Source: Agelaius tricolor (Eukaryota; Chordata; Aves; Passeriformes; Icteridae). From it: a DNA stretch of 64,000 nt. The position numbers and the translations under genes are program-made. Positions 27,090-42,128 of this stretch are shown piece after piece. Within the stretch, counting starts at the first letter, position 1. Each line of letters begins with the position of its first letter. Below the pieces are notes generated by a model. It did not search any database, was not told the DNA's origin, and saw nothing but the letters and a program-made list of their open reading frames with translations. The stretch is taken from NCBI GenBank assembly GCA_023055355.1, contig JALJCS010000009.1:46592501-46656500 (forward strand). Direction: 5' to 3'.

Positions 27090-30000
27090 GCAGGAGGGGT
27101 GGGTGACACGTGGCACAGCTGAGCCTTGTCCAAGAGCCCTTCCAGCAGCACAGGATGCTCATGGCTGTGGGTCAGCTGGGGTCAGCATTTCCATCACAAA
27201 ACCCCATTGTTCCTCACTTGTAGCTCGAACAAGTGGCCAGATCTCGACTTTGAATTTGCAGGAGTGAGGCTGGATTAGGAAAGAAATTTATGGCAGCCAG
27301 CTGAGAGTGCCGCTCAGCAGTTCAAAAGCACACTGCAGTGCGAGTGGAGAAAACGTGTGAGAGCTTCAGAGAACTCTTTTTCAGAGGGTTCAAACTGATT
27401 TTGCTCAAAACAATGACAGAGCCCATGAGCCAATGGCAGCCTCCTGAGCACGGCTCAGTGCTGCAAGAGATGCACAAGAACAAATTTCCAGGGCTACATT
27501 TAATCCTCCCTAAATTAGGCACAAAGCAGATTTTGTAGTCTTGCTGGGCTTCTCAAATCCCTTCAATAAAAAGGTAATCTAGAACTCATTATGAACAATA
27601 CCCAGAACAAAGAGAGGGGGGTGAAAAGAAAGAAAAAGATTTCATTTCTTCCCATGTCCAGTGGTTCTCAAGGGAATTTCCATGTGACTACATGTAAGAC
27701 TATATCCCATTTGCAATAGTGAAAGTATCCTATTAGCCCTTGGGAAGCCCTGTTGGGACTTCAAGCAGCAGATTCTGAAGTTACATGCAAGCATCACTGT
27801 GCAAAGACTAAAGCTACCTAGAAGAATTGTCATATTCCAAAATTTTCATATTCCCATTTCACTTAGTAATATCAAGGATTGCTCTAGGAAAACTGTGGAG
27901 AAAACCAGCAAAGAAAATGCAGTTCATTTGTTTATGCTAAACATTTGTTTATGGTTGTTTTTTTTTTCCTTCTCACTCAAAAAAAACCATTTCCTGAAAA
28001 CCTTGGATAGAGCCAAAGCTTTCATTGTTCAGTATCAATGACTGCACAAATTTTCCTTTAGAACATCATGTTCCCAAAGAAGGAACCTGATTATTTATGC
28101 CACACTTCTCCTCCCCTCACACACCCCCCCCCCCAAGACAGATTACAGTGTTTTTAAGAATAGAAAATGTGGCTGTGTGAACAAAGACAATATCAGTAAG
28201 TTACTACCCACAGATAGCCACAGCCAAAGCCTTTTCATGAGCTTTGTGGATCCTTTTGAAAAACATAATTTTAACAAAGTATGTCTTCTTCCAGGGGAAG
28301 GTTCACTTGTTAAAGTTAAAGGGGTCACCTGCAAAAATATTAAAAATAGGTTTCCTCTCTTGCAATTCAAGGCCCAGGAACATTACACAGCTTTCCTCTG
28401 TTATCTCAATCATTATTATCTTATAGATATGCTTAAAACCTAAATATTTGTACAGGAAAAAGAAAGGGAAAAGGAGCAGCAGACAGACATTCTATGAACC
28501 AGGGAGAAAATAGCTGCAAAAGGGACCAGCAGAAGTTATGATGCAAGGCACAGCATCCTCACTAAGGCCTAATAGAGCTCCTTCCTCTTTCTACCCCTAT
28601 GTGAGCCCATCGTGTTTTTGGGCATCACAACCAGAAACTAAATTGCAACTGCAGTGCTCTCACCACAATGGGGAACATTAGCTCCTTTGTGGGGATGGAA
28701 TACTCAGGGCCAAAAAAAAGTCACCAAAACCATCTGTAGAATATGGGAAGGGGATTTGGTAGAGCTGCTCAAGCCCTTGACAATAAAGCACTTTTCTTCT
28801 GAAACAACAGCAGCTTGGCCATTAGCATTTCAGCACAAGATAAAAATGGGTAATTCTGTGCCATTCTGGGAGTGAAAGAGAGCAGGGCTTGGCAGGGCTT
28901 TTTCTGACTCAGCCTAGTTAATACCAGCAGTGGGAAGGGATTCAAGTGTTTGCCTTCCAGTGATTCTGCTGGCAGAAATGTTGGCATTTTTGCCAAGCTC
29001 TAGAGGCAGAGAAAGGCAGGAAGACAACTTCCTGCCTTAAAGCTGCCCCATCCCAGCCTCAGGTGCATGAATTACACAGGAACTCACTGGAAGTAGGAGC
29101 AATAAACACTGAGAAAGACAAAACAAATAGGTCTTGCTTCATCTGTACCTTAGACACTTCTAAGTTTGTCATTAGAAATTTTGCTATGGATTTCCTTCCT
29201 TTTTTTTTTAATTATTAGAATGACTATAAGGGAATTAAAAGTGAAATACTTAGTGCCATAAGCATGCTAGTCTGCTTTTGAATGGACTTCATAGCTTCAT
29301 TCCATGTAGGAAACCAGTAAAATGTCTAAACAGTCTCTACAGATACATACAACCAAAATAAAATACTGAGAATGGTTCTTTAAAAAATTCTTTGCAGAGT
29401 AAAGTAAATAAATCCGTTTGAAGAACATTCCTCACCTATTTTAATAAAGACAGGCTGATATTTGGAGGGTGTGGATTCAGCCCTGAGTAGCTGTGAGAAA
29501 CAAGGTGGGATGAAATTCTTCTGTCAAAATGCAAACCACATAACTCTCAAGCCATCAGAGATTTTCTCCAACCTCATTTCTGGTTTTATTCAAGGATTTG
29601 GATCAGCCTTGTAAAATATCTTGAAACTGTTGTAATCAATGACTTCATACTAGAATTATGCCCTGCATTCACACCAACGCTCCTGCAAACCACTGAAGAG
29701 TAAGAGGAGGTACAGAATCGATGTGTACAAGCAGTGAAACCTGAACACTTTGATTTTTCACATTCCTGACTGATGAGGCTTTGGGCAATCCAGTTTATCT
29801 GTAAAAAGAAACCAGCTGGCAGCCAGAAAACCCCTGGGTTTTGCATTTGAGTCCCTCCTTCCTTATCCATAGGCGCCACAGTCCAACAGGTTACCTGGAG
29901 GCTGCCTCTGGATGGACAGAATGTCTCCTTCTCCCTGCAGCCAGGAGGCCCCCAGAGGGATAGAAAAAGGGTTAGGAATGGCTCTGTGTCCCAGAAAAGG

Positions 30001-32639
30001 GAGGGAGACCAAAGGGAGCCAAGGTTGAGGCAAAAGGGACAGAAAGAACAACAGACACCCCAGCACAGCGTGGTGCCTGCTTTGCTTTCCTCTATTTTAG
30101 AGCATTCCCTGCTCAGAAAGGGCTACAGAGCCCACGTCACAGGTCAGATTTAAGAAAATAAAACAGGTACTAAAAAAAGCCTCCTATAAAGCCCCAGGTA
30201 ACATCAAGGGAAGTTTCACCAAAGCTGCCTAAAGATGAACCAGAGCCCATAAAAACAGGCAGAGCCAAACAGACCGGGATGTTCTTGCTGGACACAGACA
30301 TCAGTCCCAAAGCAGATCTTCAGGCTGTGGCACCACATCACAAGTGCAGTGTATTTTCCCATTATTTGTCAGAGAAATGTTTGAAAGTGCCCTGTTGATC
30401 CCCTTCCTGTGACTGGCACACCAAGGCCTGAGCCCAGCAGCTCCTGACATTTATTTCCTCCCCTGTCATTCCTCCTCCATGATTTCCATTGGGAATTGCA
30501 GTGTGGTTGCTTATGGAGGATTTGCTGACTCCTCCTTTTCTTTTTTTAATATACCAAGGCCCCAGTAAGCCTATTTCCTAATTCATAGAAGCTGGAGATG
30601 GAAAAGACCTAGGTCATGCAGGCATTTGCTTCCCCTCCCTCCTTCCTTCCCCATTTGTCCAGTTTGTGATTGTTTCCTCCAATTCTGTAGGAAATGTATT
30701 TCTTCCCTTCTGATTGATCCACAGTATGAAATCAGCACAGATAATTAATGATATGTTTTCAATCAATGCACAGCACACTGCCTACCCAGAACTCCAGCTC
30801 CCACACCAGCAAACAGCCAACTGAGTTCATTTACAAAGCAAACAGTAATGCTGCTCACCAGCTCCTTAAATTACTTCTGGAGGCCTTGAAACATTTTCTC
30901 TAAGTCAGAATTTGGCATTCTGAGGATAAGGTTACTTTTTCCCACTGATCCAGTTTGATTTCTACTAATTTTCTGCTACATGTTTCATTCCGTTCCATTT
31001 GCAATTTAGTTACCACAGAAAAAGAGCAGTCTTGGGGTCTGGATTGTACTTTTTCCCCTCTTCTCCTCCGTTTCTCCCAAAAAACCAGGCTGTGTTGTAG
31101 TAGCAAGAGAGAATAAACCATGTATAACCAATGAATAATATCTGAGGAAAAGGATCTAGGCAAGAGTTTCACTTAACAAAACTCTTATCTGGCATTTTGT
31201 TTAAAATATATTTTCAAAGGTCAACTACTCTTGAAGGACTTTAAAGGTTGAGCAGGAAGATCTCAGTATCTGAACAAAATATAATCTCCACAAGGCCGTA
31301 AAGCAGTGCAAAAATGTTATGGATGGGGGAGTTTGACAAATTACAAGGTCAGTAATTATCATACTTCACCTCCTTCTTTTCTGCACTTGCTATTTACACT
31401 CCAGATCACAAAAAGCACACAAGTTTTCTCATGTTTGTGTTGCTGCTCCACATACAGTCTCCCCCCACCCCATACTTCAGGAATACAAAAGCCACAGTAT
31501 ATTTCTGTCTGCCAAAGGTACCCCCAGCTTTCTTGAAAGAGGCAACTTTTCCTCTCAAAGGTGCAATAGAACAACTGCAAAATGAAACAAATCAGCAACC
31601 CCCTACCTGTACCCTGTGATTTCAGCAGGCCGTGCTCAGTGAAGGCATTGCCTGGTGACCCCAGAAGACCCAAACTTCCTTCAACTCATTCTTCCATGTC
31701 CAACCACGTGTGCCCAGGCCCTGCTTTTTAGTGGTTTGGGCAATTTTCATTCCAGCCTTGGGGAAACACTCATTAGGGCTGACCTTGAGCTGTTAATGAC
31801 TGCAGTTAACAGGGAACCCACAGTTATCGTTCCACTCCTTGTCTCTCTCCCACAATTTCCTCTGACAGCCTTTGCCTCCACACCAGTAAACCTAACTCTC
31901 AGGCAGCAGGAAAGCAAATAGGTGAAGTGAAGGAAATGAAAGAGTTTAAAGGTTTAATATACCCACCTCATCTCTCTCCCATTTCACCTTCCATTCATTC
32001 TGCAGTTTCATCTTCTGAGGAAATGAAGATGACCTGGGGAAGCTCCTCATGGTCCAGCACCCTGAGGGACTCCACAAGTAACCAGAATGCTCTGGAGAAG
32101 GCATCTTTCATTCTCTGCTCAATTTCTTTCATCTATGAACTTCTTAATCCTCATGAGATAAAATTAGTGTAAAACAAATCATAATACAACAGGGGGAAGG
32201 CAACAGTAGGGTGGTTGACTGTAGGTTCAGGGACCAGCTGCTATAATGTTGGGAAAAGGCCTCTCCTCAACATTCCTCTTAGGATAATCCCCAAAAGAAG
32301 CACCTCCATTTGTTAACTTGTCTGCTTTTGACAAACTGTCCTCTACTGAGCCCTTCACATCTCCAAAGGAGAAACAGCCAATAGTAAATTAGGGTTGGAC
32401 TCAAAATTTCCCCAAAAAGACTGACAAAAGAACAAATACTGACTGACCTATCTCTTGGTCATATTTCTAAGCAGAAAAAGTGCTGCGTGTATAGTTTTGT
32501 ATACAGGCCAGTGACAGGTTAAGAAAAAATAAAAATCTTATTTACAATCACATTTACAAACTACTTTGATACCTCAGAGATATCCTGAATGCATCTTAAC
32601 CACCCTTGCATACACTCAACAAATTTCCTTCATTTGTTA

Positions 32640-32723
32640 GTGTTTTTTGTTTTGGTTTGGGTTTTTTGTTTGGTTGGGTTTTTTTGGTTGTTTGTTTTTG
32701 GGGTTGTTTTTGTTTGTTTTGGT
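32640..32723. repeat. 84-base tract of only G and T
   Basis: The plus strand contains no A or C for 84 bases. The sequence is irregular runs such as GTTTTGGTTTGGG and TTGTTTGTTTTTGGGG, so it is not a simple microsatellite. It is the reverse-complement class of the A/C tracts elsewhere in the window. With several GG and GGG runs spaced by T it could be single-stranded or structured. Confidence 0.93.
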
Positions 32724-35700
32724 CAATGTAATCTGTGGATGAAAAGTCCCCATGCAGTTCAGATTATCATAAATTCAATTTTCCCACCTGTTAAAACCAA
32801 TGATACATGCACTGTGTGCAGACACTCTGAGGAAAGTCCTGCCTTGGAAACAACTGAGATCAGTATAGGATGATTGCTTTTTAAGTGCTACAGAAAAAAA
32901 ACACCTGAAATTCAACTATTTCTTACAGCTACCACTATATCCTCATTCCCTGCAAAGGCACACCAAACTTTTCTGAGTTGAATTTTGTGTTTTGGGGTTT
33001 TTTTCTTCTGAGAATCTCCCAGCAAAGGCTTTTGAAGCCCCAAATATTTAGAAGTGCAGCCTGTGCTGGGCTAATCAAGGCAAGTGCTTATTTATAACAT
33101 CCCTGCTTGACTCAGTAATCTCCCCTCTTTTCTTTATATGTGGGACCTGAAACTGTGGGTCTTTAGTTTTTAATACACCATGAAACCAGGACCTGATCTC
33201 TGCCCATTATACACGGGGTCATTTCTGACACACATTCTCTTTTTGATGAATACAATCCATGTTACAGCTCTCAAGAGATTAACTGCTGTTACAGCACAAT
33301 CACACAACTAAGGCTTACTTTGACTCCTGAAAAGTTTTGGGGTTTTTTTTGCCTCTCTTTCTTTGTTTGGGTAGGGTTTTTTCATTCCTTTCTTTGTTAA
33401 AAAAGTTGTGGGAGAAAGGAATAAGAAGCACTCAAACTATTAATTGATGGTAATTGTTCTTATTTCATAAGCCTGCAAATCCTCTTTTTTTCCATATAAT
33501 AAAAAGCCTTTCAGATCCTCTGAGCAAAAAATGTACTGGATTAACTTCTATTATGCAGCTCAGAAATCTCCAGGCCAGAAGAGGTGACATTAGCTTCCAC
33601 AAGAAAAGCCTCACTGCAATAATTTATCGTTATTCACAAGGGGAAACTTTGCAAAACCTTCCAAAAAATGCAAGCATGGCAGCAGCTCCTGCTGGGATCA
33701 GGAGTATCACTTGCAGCACTGCTTTAACCACAATTTCACCTCCACACTTGTCGATGCATAAATCTTTCATTATCGCTGGGAATAACTGAATGACACCTGG
33801 GAACAGCATTGGAGATGAAAAAACACCCTAAAGACTCCCACATTTCCTCAAAAGAGATGAATTTGAGAGGTTTATCCAAACCATTATGGTTAAATATACT
33901 CATTTTATGTTCAGAGCATTCTTGAAATGGAATAAGAGATAAAATTGTCCCTGCCCTGCAGTTAATCACCATAGTAATGTAATTAATATGGTCTGAATAT
34001 TTCACTAGTGACCATATACAGAGAAATCATTGCAAAAATCCTGGTTATTTAAATTCCTCTCACTCCTTAGCACATTTTATTTAAAAAAGAATATATTTCT
34101 GTTTTCAGGAATATATGACAAATATCCAGTAAAAATCAAAGGGTGTCACAATCAGCCATCAACCTTTGGAAATAAGGGCCCAAAATAAAAAAAAAATATT
34201 ATACATTTTATGCATTTTGTTTTCCAACTATAGCTCTTGGACTACTTCTAAGATACTCTGTGAAATTTAAATATTGAATATTTAGTTCAAGTAAAATTTC
34301 AAATGCACAGATTTATATTTGCCATGTTTTATTATAGCTGAATCAGTGTTTAGGGTGCAACATGCTAGAAAATACTTCACACTGATATTCTAAAAAATGC
34401 TACTTATGGTTTTTATGCAACAGCTCTGGCAAAGGTAAAATATCTTTGTTCACAGCTTTGCTCCAACTAACCTACCTTCCTTCAACAGAAATGAAATTCC
34501 TCAACTGTTTTAGAGAAATTTTATAAGTGCATACATATAAATATTTACATATGTGCAGTCACACACACATGCACACAGAAATCATATTTTGGCAACTAAA
34601 GAGAATTTTGAAGGGATGCTACATGAGACTACTTCTCTGCTTTTCTCACTCTGACCAGATTCTTAAATAAATAACCAAATGCAGTGTAGTGTGAGGACAG
34701 GAGAGATATTTAATAATGCATCCATTTGTTCTAAGCCTTCAAAGGCTCAGTGACCTTCAAAGCTGATCAGGTGGGGCTGTGGTTGGATTCCCACCAGCCA
34801 CAGCTCCAATAATGAAAGCCCAGCATCACTCTGAGTGAGAGCTACTCTTCCCACTTCAATTTGGATCACAAATACACTCTGGAACTCTGTGCTGCTAAAA
34901 TCACTGAGTCACTGCATTATTAAGGTTGAAAAAGGGTTAAAATTAGTCTCACAACAGTAATGCACTGAAGTTATTTCTTCTATCAATTCCTTCTTCTTTC
35001 ACAGGAAAAACAGAGAAAAGATGTTTAATTTCTCCCATGTTCCCTTTTGAAAGGAGCAGTTAATAGAAAATTAACCCCCTACCATATAAAAATTGATATG
35101 AAGGGGACTTCTAATTTTTTTTAGATAATGGATTCAAATTTATGATAAATTCCTCTGCAAATATTTCAGATTCTTGAGCATTTAGGGGTCCTTTGAACTG
35201 TTGAATGAGCTGCTTTAAACTATTTTTCCATGAAAGAGATTGTAGCATGCATGGGATATAAGTGAGCACTCCACAGCATCCCAGAGACCAAAATCAGGTA
35301 CCAAAAATTAACCCAAATAACTCACTGAGATGTCCCTGTCCCACTAATGTGTTTAAAAAGCTGTCAAACTTCCTTCCTTAACCTGCTTCACCAGGAGGAG
35401 ACCCAGCCCCAAAACCGCTGACCCTCTGCCTATGTTGGGATGTTCCAAATCCTAAAGGCTCAGCTGGCTGGAGAGGGACACCCAGGAGAGACCTATTAGC
35501 ACCTCCACAGCTCAGGCCACTCTGGTTGATTACACATTCATTGAAATTAATTAATTTTTAATTTCCCACTAACCTCAGCTATTATAAATCAAGTCAACCA
35601 GGCCAGGGAAATGTTCACTGAAATATGAAACTGTCTGTGGAAGAGGTGTCTGAGCAGAGGCTCAACTTCAGCAATCTGTCACTTGAGAGACAAGAACAAA

Positions 35701-38700
35701 GCAAATTACTTTGCACAGAAATTATTAGAAAATAGTGCCTTGATTAAGTATGCTCTTTCAGAAAGGGCACAAAAAGAAAAAGTTGTTATACCAGTACGGA
35801 GCTCTGTAAGTCTGGATCTGGTATTCCAGCTAGTTGAATGGTTTAGTCATCTGGAAAATCCATTTCTTATTTAATTTAACCATTTGGGATTTTTTGTTTC
35901 TTTAAAAATGAAGGAGTAAAATTCATTTTTACACAATAAAACAATGAAAAATAATGTACAATATTAAAATCTGTATCTATGAAAATGTAGGCTCCTCATA
36001 GATTTTTCTCTCACTGTCCTCAGATTTTTCTGCTATAGCTCCAGGGAAAAGCAAATAATCTCACTCTGAGATATTGGCAGGTTTGATAAAGACTCACTTG
36101 ATATCCTCCTTCCTGCCTCCTGGTGCTTGATTAGCATGAGAGTCATTTATCAAACACATTTATACAGCAGGAGCAGGTTTCAGTTCCACCAAAATCAAGG
36201 CTCATGCAAGATACACAACCTTCTCTCATTAAAAAAGATGGGGATAGGAGGAGAACCCTTGGTCAGATTTATTATGTTGGAAGTATGAATTCACACCTGG
36301 GTTAGACCCCACTGGTGTAAATGGAAGAGTAACTCACATTATAAACCTGAGGTGCTTCGGTATTACCCTATGAATATTCATATATTGGGCACCACCAGTG
36401 GCTAGCATAAGAACCATGGCACTGAACACATAAAATACCAGTTAATTTTAGAAACAAACTGGGACTTGACACCACTGGTGCTACTTTTCTTTGTCTACTC
36501 AACACCCATTTTGCATTTACACCTGCTTACTCTCAATGCCACTTTGAAGCAATCTATTTTTCTTCTTTATGGATAATATTTCATAGCCAATACCTTTACA
36601 AGTGTAAGAACTACTACAAGAAGTATTTCATAAAATAAGAGCAGACATCCACAGAGATTCTATTGTTACTTGAGACTATTTTTGTAACTGCCTCTGCCTG
36701 AAAAGAGTACAGCAAGAAGACAAATGGGTTTTGATGCTTCCTCAGAATATTTCCCTACACTCCAGGTATTTGTGGTAAAGGGACTTCCTTAGCCAGAGAA
36801 GGAGCCTTTGTATTTAATAATCTTTGACAGCATTTTCAGCATCCCCAGTGTCTCAAGGCTGCCAGTACTACAGCTTAAAGTGCAATTAGACAAGAATTAA
36901 ACAGGTTTAAGTAAGGAAATAACTACAAATGTCCTCTAAAAATGTGAGGATAAAACCATTATCGCACACCCTAACATATTGTGGATAATTTACATTAGTA
37001 GGAAGTTGAAGGAGTGCATCCTTAATCCTGGTACTCTTAGGATAGAAACAGAAATAGAAATGGGAAGGTGGGAACTTTCCCAGGAGATAAAACTCTTACC
37101 TCAAACTTTGTTGGCACTAGTAGTTAATTTAAAAATTGACACCTTTACTAATGGGACCAGTGATGCCAATTTAAAACTATGATACCTTTAGGAACAGGGA
37201 AGTCACCCCTGGTTGAATTTGGCTCCCATTCCTTTTTGGACAGAGATGGTTTCAGTAGGAGCATTTAAACAGGACAGGTATTTCTTTTCCAAAACCAGAA
37301 TGAATTCAAAGCTACTCAGAAATGCAAGATTAGAGCCTGATTGGAAAATCCTTCACCAAACAATTTTTTGTTTAAAAATACGGGTCCATCAAGACTGAAA
37401 TTCCTCTTCAGAAGTGACAGGATGTATGCATGTGCATAAATATTTGGGTGACTGAGAAAGTCAATGAAACACCTATGCTGGGGCATACACATCCACAAAT
37501 GTCATCCTAAAAAATCAGGTTATTGGAAGCTTACCACCTGGTATTTCAAAAATGCTAATTTTTTGGAGTGTATTTAAATTACCAAAAAAACCCCAAGCAA
37601 CCAACCAACAAATCAAACTAAACCCAAAATCTAGAGATAAGGAATAAAATTTCCCTACATCCTCTTTGAAAGTATTTTATGATACATGACCTAATTTTTT
37701 ATTTTCAAATGTATTTTACTTTATTCTGTTTCCTCTTGAATAGCTCATTTTACTTTGGAAAAGATCTTTGAGAAATTTGATTTGGAACTTAAATTTCAAA
37801 ACCAAAGCATAATGAATGTGTCTGCAGAAACACAGAGTGTGAGAGCCTTCACTAAACTTCTCTGTTAAGGATAATCATAAGAAATAGCACCCATTATATT
37901 ATAATATTAATATTTGAGCAAATAAAAGCAATGTGTCTTCTGTAAGCCACTGGGCAGATGAGTTATGAAAGTTAAAACTTATTCACTGACCTAAAGGAAA
38001 GCCATTTTAGGAACAGCAAAAGTCACTTCACTTCTCTTGCAAGGGGCTTTCTCATATGATCTCATCCATAGTGATGCTACATTTATTCTTTTTCATTCTG
38101 AAAGAAAAAACCAAACCAAACTCTCACTTCTGCTTTGTTTCATGCTAGCTCTTTTCCACCCCTGAGAAGGTTTAAACACACATTATGAGCTTGGTCTAGC
38201 AATCACTCAAAGCAGAATTCTGACACAAGCCCACAAGAGTTTTGTCTGCACGAGGACCACAGGCTTGGCCTCTTGTGAATACTTTCATTAATACTGAAAG
38301 GCCCCTTTGTTTACTGCATGACCAGAACATGCATATGTGCCTATAAATGGGAGGCATTTATCATTCCCAAACAGTGATGAGGTGGCCACGGTTCATGAAG
38401 CAAGCAGAGAGATGAGACTCAAGAAATCTGAGTTCTGCTGCTCACAGATTTATGTGACCAAGCAATTGCACCTTGTCCTATTTTAGTACTCTATTTGTAA
38501 AATGTAGATGATGTTTTATTGTGCTTCAGAGTGCTTTCAGATTAATGAATTAAATTCCCTGATTGATCATTAAACAAAGAGACTTCTTTGCAAACACAAT
38601 CATCAGCACGATGAAATATGAATGAGACACTCTCCACTGAGATGCAGGGGGAGCAGGAAATCTCTCATTTAACAAAGCTAAAGTATTTCCATAACACAAA

Positions 38701-40387
38701 GCTGTGGCTTGGTCCATCGTCACTAAAAAGATGGACCAGATTCTGTGGACCTTATATGGCAGGCAAATTTTACAAAATAGAGAAACAAAAGAGAAGACAT
38801 AGAAATAACTTGAGCCCTTACAGGAGTTTAACCTCTTTAACCCTTTTGGGGTGCACTGTGCCAAGTACCCCAAATCCTTTGAGCTCACAGATGGCTCTGC
38901 TTTAGCAGCACCTGCGCAGTGCTAATGCTGCCTGCCCTGTCCTGTGGTCACACTGCTGTCACCACTGTCCCTAGTCCTGTCCCTGGCATGCCTGGGACTA
39001 AGGCAAGCTCAGCTCAGACAGGGCAGGAGGGCAGCACCTCAAAAAAGAGCTCCCAAAACTAGGAAATGGCTTCTCTAGTCTGCACCTATCAGGTCTGAAA
39101 CTCGGCAGACTGGCTGATTCTGTAACAGTGATCCTTTCAACTCACTTAAATCAGGAATAGGTTGAAGAAGGTCAGGAAGTAATAATCAATACTATTCTTA
39201 AAGAGTCACCTTCCCACAGAAAAGCCCTTGAGGGGTATTTATCAGAAATTCTAGAAGTGGTGATTGTCCTGAGTGAGGAGCATGAGCTATACCCAGACAG
39301 GTCCTGAGCTCAGCTGAATTCAGGTGATAAGAAAATACTGTATCAAGGGGGAAGAAAAAATAGGAGTATGGGTAAGCTGTGCAACCACTGGACACTTAAA
39401 ACGAATAAAGAGGGAGGGAGACAGCTGCAAACTTAACTGCAGAGGACAACACTGAGCACCGCAGCTCAACAAATTTGCCAGGAACTGGCATCTGATTAAA
39501 ACAACTCATAATTCAGAATTAAAGAGAGTGAGCAAGAGGCTACCACTTGAAAAAGGGAACATTTCAGCTCTCATAAAAAATACATAACACTAATGAACTA
39601 AGCTGAGATGACACAAACTATAAAGTATTTTTAAAAACTTACCCATTCAGATCATAATAATTTACTGCATTATTTGAATAATTACTTTTAAGCTATAAAT
39701 TAATTTTGAGCTTTATTAATGGAAAACCAGCCTAAGAAAAGCTAAAATTTAAGGATTCTAATCACAGTTCAGCTTGAGCCCAGCAAACAAACAATTTTTT
39801 TTGGCTACAGACACAAGAGCTTCTAGGGGTTTTACATAATTCTAATACTTTATTTATGCACCAAGCTTTCTCTTCACTGCACATGCCTTGGTAGCTTGTT
39901 CTTTAAAACAGAGTTTTAAAACAGACCTCCTACATTTAAAATCAATTATTATTTACACCAACAAATCAATTCATCAATTCAATTAAATTCACTTACATGC
40001 CTTTTTTTTCTTTAACACTATTTTTTTTAGATTAAATGTGTAACTGTTATTCATTGTTCTTCGTTTCATTGTTTATTGATTACATAACTTGCATTAGGCA
40101 AAATTCTTCTATGTTTTGGCAAGTTTTGGCTTTATGGACAGTGGACTGAGAGCCAGATTTCCCTGGTCACTAAGCTGAGCTCCTGCAGGCTGCCAGCCCC
40201 GGCGTGGGGTCACCCAGGCTGATGCAGCAGCTTCTGTTCAGGTTGAGGTGGAGCATCCCATGCTGGGCCAAGTGACCTCTTCAGGCTTCACCCCCATGGT
40301 TTCCATATGTTTTCAAATAAATCTCCCTGTTCTGTGTTTTGCAAATTGCTCTCTCAAGGCGTGCAAAGAGAACAGACCTCCAGTTCT

Positions 40388-40439
40388 TCTCTCTCTCTCT
40401 CTCTGTATATATATATATATATGTATATCTGTACAGAGA
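40388..40439. repeat. TC and TA microsatellite with palindromic borders
   Basis: A TC run (40388-40404) passes into a TA run (40406-40422). The 8-mer TCTCTGTA at 40400-40407 is mirrored by TACAGAGA at 40432-40439, so the TA run could be extruded as a hairpin. Confidence 0.88.
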
Positions 40440-42128
40440 TATAGGTATGACAGAAAGAAAATATACTTCAAGATCAAAAAACAAGGCAGAAAAAGACAGG
40501 TTTTCTCTTAAGGTATTGCATAGACTGATTTGAACCAGAAGCCCAGACCCAAAGCCCTCAGGCATGCTGGAAGTGCAGTCCTGTGAATGTAGTAATTTAT
40601 GCAAACTCCTAAATTACAGGGAATGAGCAAACCATTTGCAAACCATTTCCATATATTGCTAATTGGAGCATTTTTCATGCATTTAGCTGTAACGAAACTG
40701 GGACCACGAAGACTCTGTAAAATACAAACCCAAAAGCAATAAAAACAAAGCCTTCAGGTTATCATAATTCTTCTGTAACAAAACATGTGTGGGCCACTGG
40801 TTAATATTTTTTGTAACTGATAAAAAAACGTATTTATTTTTTTTATAAAGCCTTGATGTACAAACATTGCATTAAATTTCTCAATGGCAGGACTGTATCC
40901 TGAATAATGAGAGCTGTAAAAACACCAGGGTGTACATAGCTTTCTACAGTCTAACCTAAATTTGAGCTGGACAAAATTACATTTGAACACAGAAAGTTAT
41001 TGCAAATACTTGCTGGTGAAGCTCAGCTGCTGCCTTTTTATTGTTTTGGGAGATACTATTTTTAGATTAAATATGTGTTAAAGAATCTCTCTAATTACAT
41101 ATTTGTTTATTTAATTGATCTTTTGAAAGTTGGACTCTAGCTATTAGTAAAGTCACACAGCAAATGCTTTTGTTTTCTAATTGTATAACATTCACCAGAA
41201 TTAATAGCAAACAAATAGTATATATTTCATTGAAATATTTCAAAGTTCATGTTGATGTTAGTTATAGAGGCTGGAATCTAAAAGAATCCCATTTGATTAA
41301 TATTATTAGCACACCAACTGTCTTGTACTTTAAATCACAATACAAAGAAGTGATTTTGACTCACTGACAAAGCTAAAAATCTTCACTTGGTAAATTAAGT
41401 GAATGATTTATTCATAATTTTGCAAATTCCATGATCTGATTTGTATTTGATTTGGTATTTCACATGCAGAAATGTATTCACTAATGTATTGCACTGCATT
41501 CCTGACTGTAGAGAGATATGTTATTTAAGAGGAACAGCATTTTATCAAAAAGCCACACATTCTCATCCATCCAAGAGCTAATTGTCTGAAATTCTTTACT
41601 TCTTCCCATTAAACCAGTGGGAACTTCACAACTGATTTCAGTGACAGCACAAGCAGCAACCCTGACGTGTGGTTAGAGGTTTCACATCTAAAATGTAAAG
41701 ACAAAAGAAAATACATCCTCCACCAGGCAGCCATTCCCCAATGTCCCACCTTCACAGGAGGCAAAAATCAAGTTCTGCTGATGAGGAAAGCATTCCTGCT
41801 CATTGGGGCCCCTGCCATTTTCAGCTGGCAGCTCTGGTGTGCCATCATCAGTCTCTGTCACTGCTTCCAGTGGCTCCCACTGCGAGCCAGCCATGAGCAT
41901 CAATCCTGAGCCCGAGGGCTTGCCAGCTCTGAGGTGGGAGAGCTGCCCTCCCCACTACCCACTGCCTCTTAGCAAAACAGGAACTCAGCACACAGGCAGG
42001 GAAAGCAGCCTGGGCAGAGCTCTTTGGGTCCGTCACAGCGTGAGATGGTGAGGTGGAAAGTTATGTTAACAGCCGTGAAGGGAGGGATGAATGCTCTGAG
42101 CCTATGGATGGGTTCTGATGCAGAGAAC

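Noticed and set aside
28124..28134. Run of 11 C, and a run of 9 C at 8512-8520
   Set aside because: Ordinary homopolymers with no repeat body or regulatory context.
30585..30640. Possible CR1 end (TTCATAGAAGCTGGAGATGG, then AAAAGACCTAGGTCATG)
   Set aside because: Only the AAAAGACCT core and a vague start resemble CR1, with no continuation into the later blocks.
35395..35520. Similarity to 19145-19180 (ACACCCAGGAGAGA then CACCTCCA)
   Set aside because: The shared words are short and the flanks do not align; probably coincidence in GC-richer sequence.
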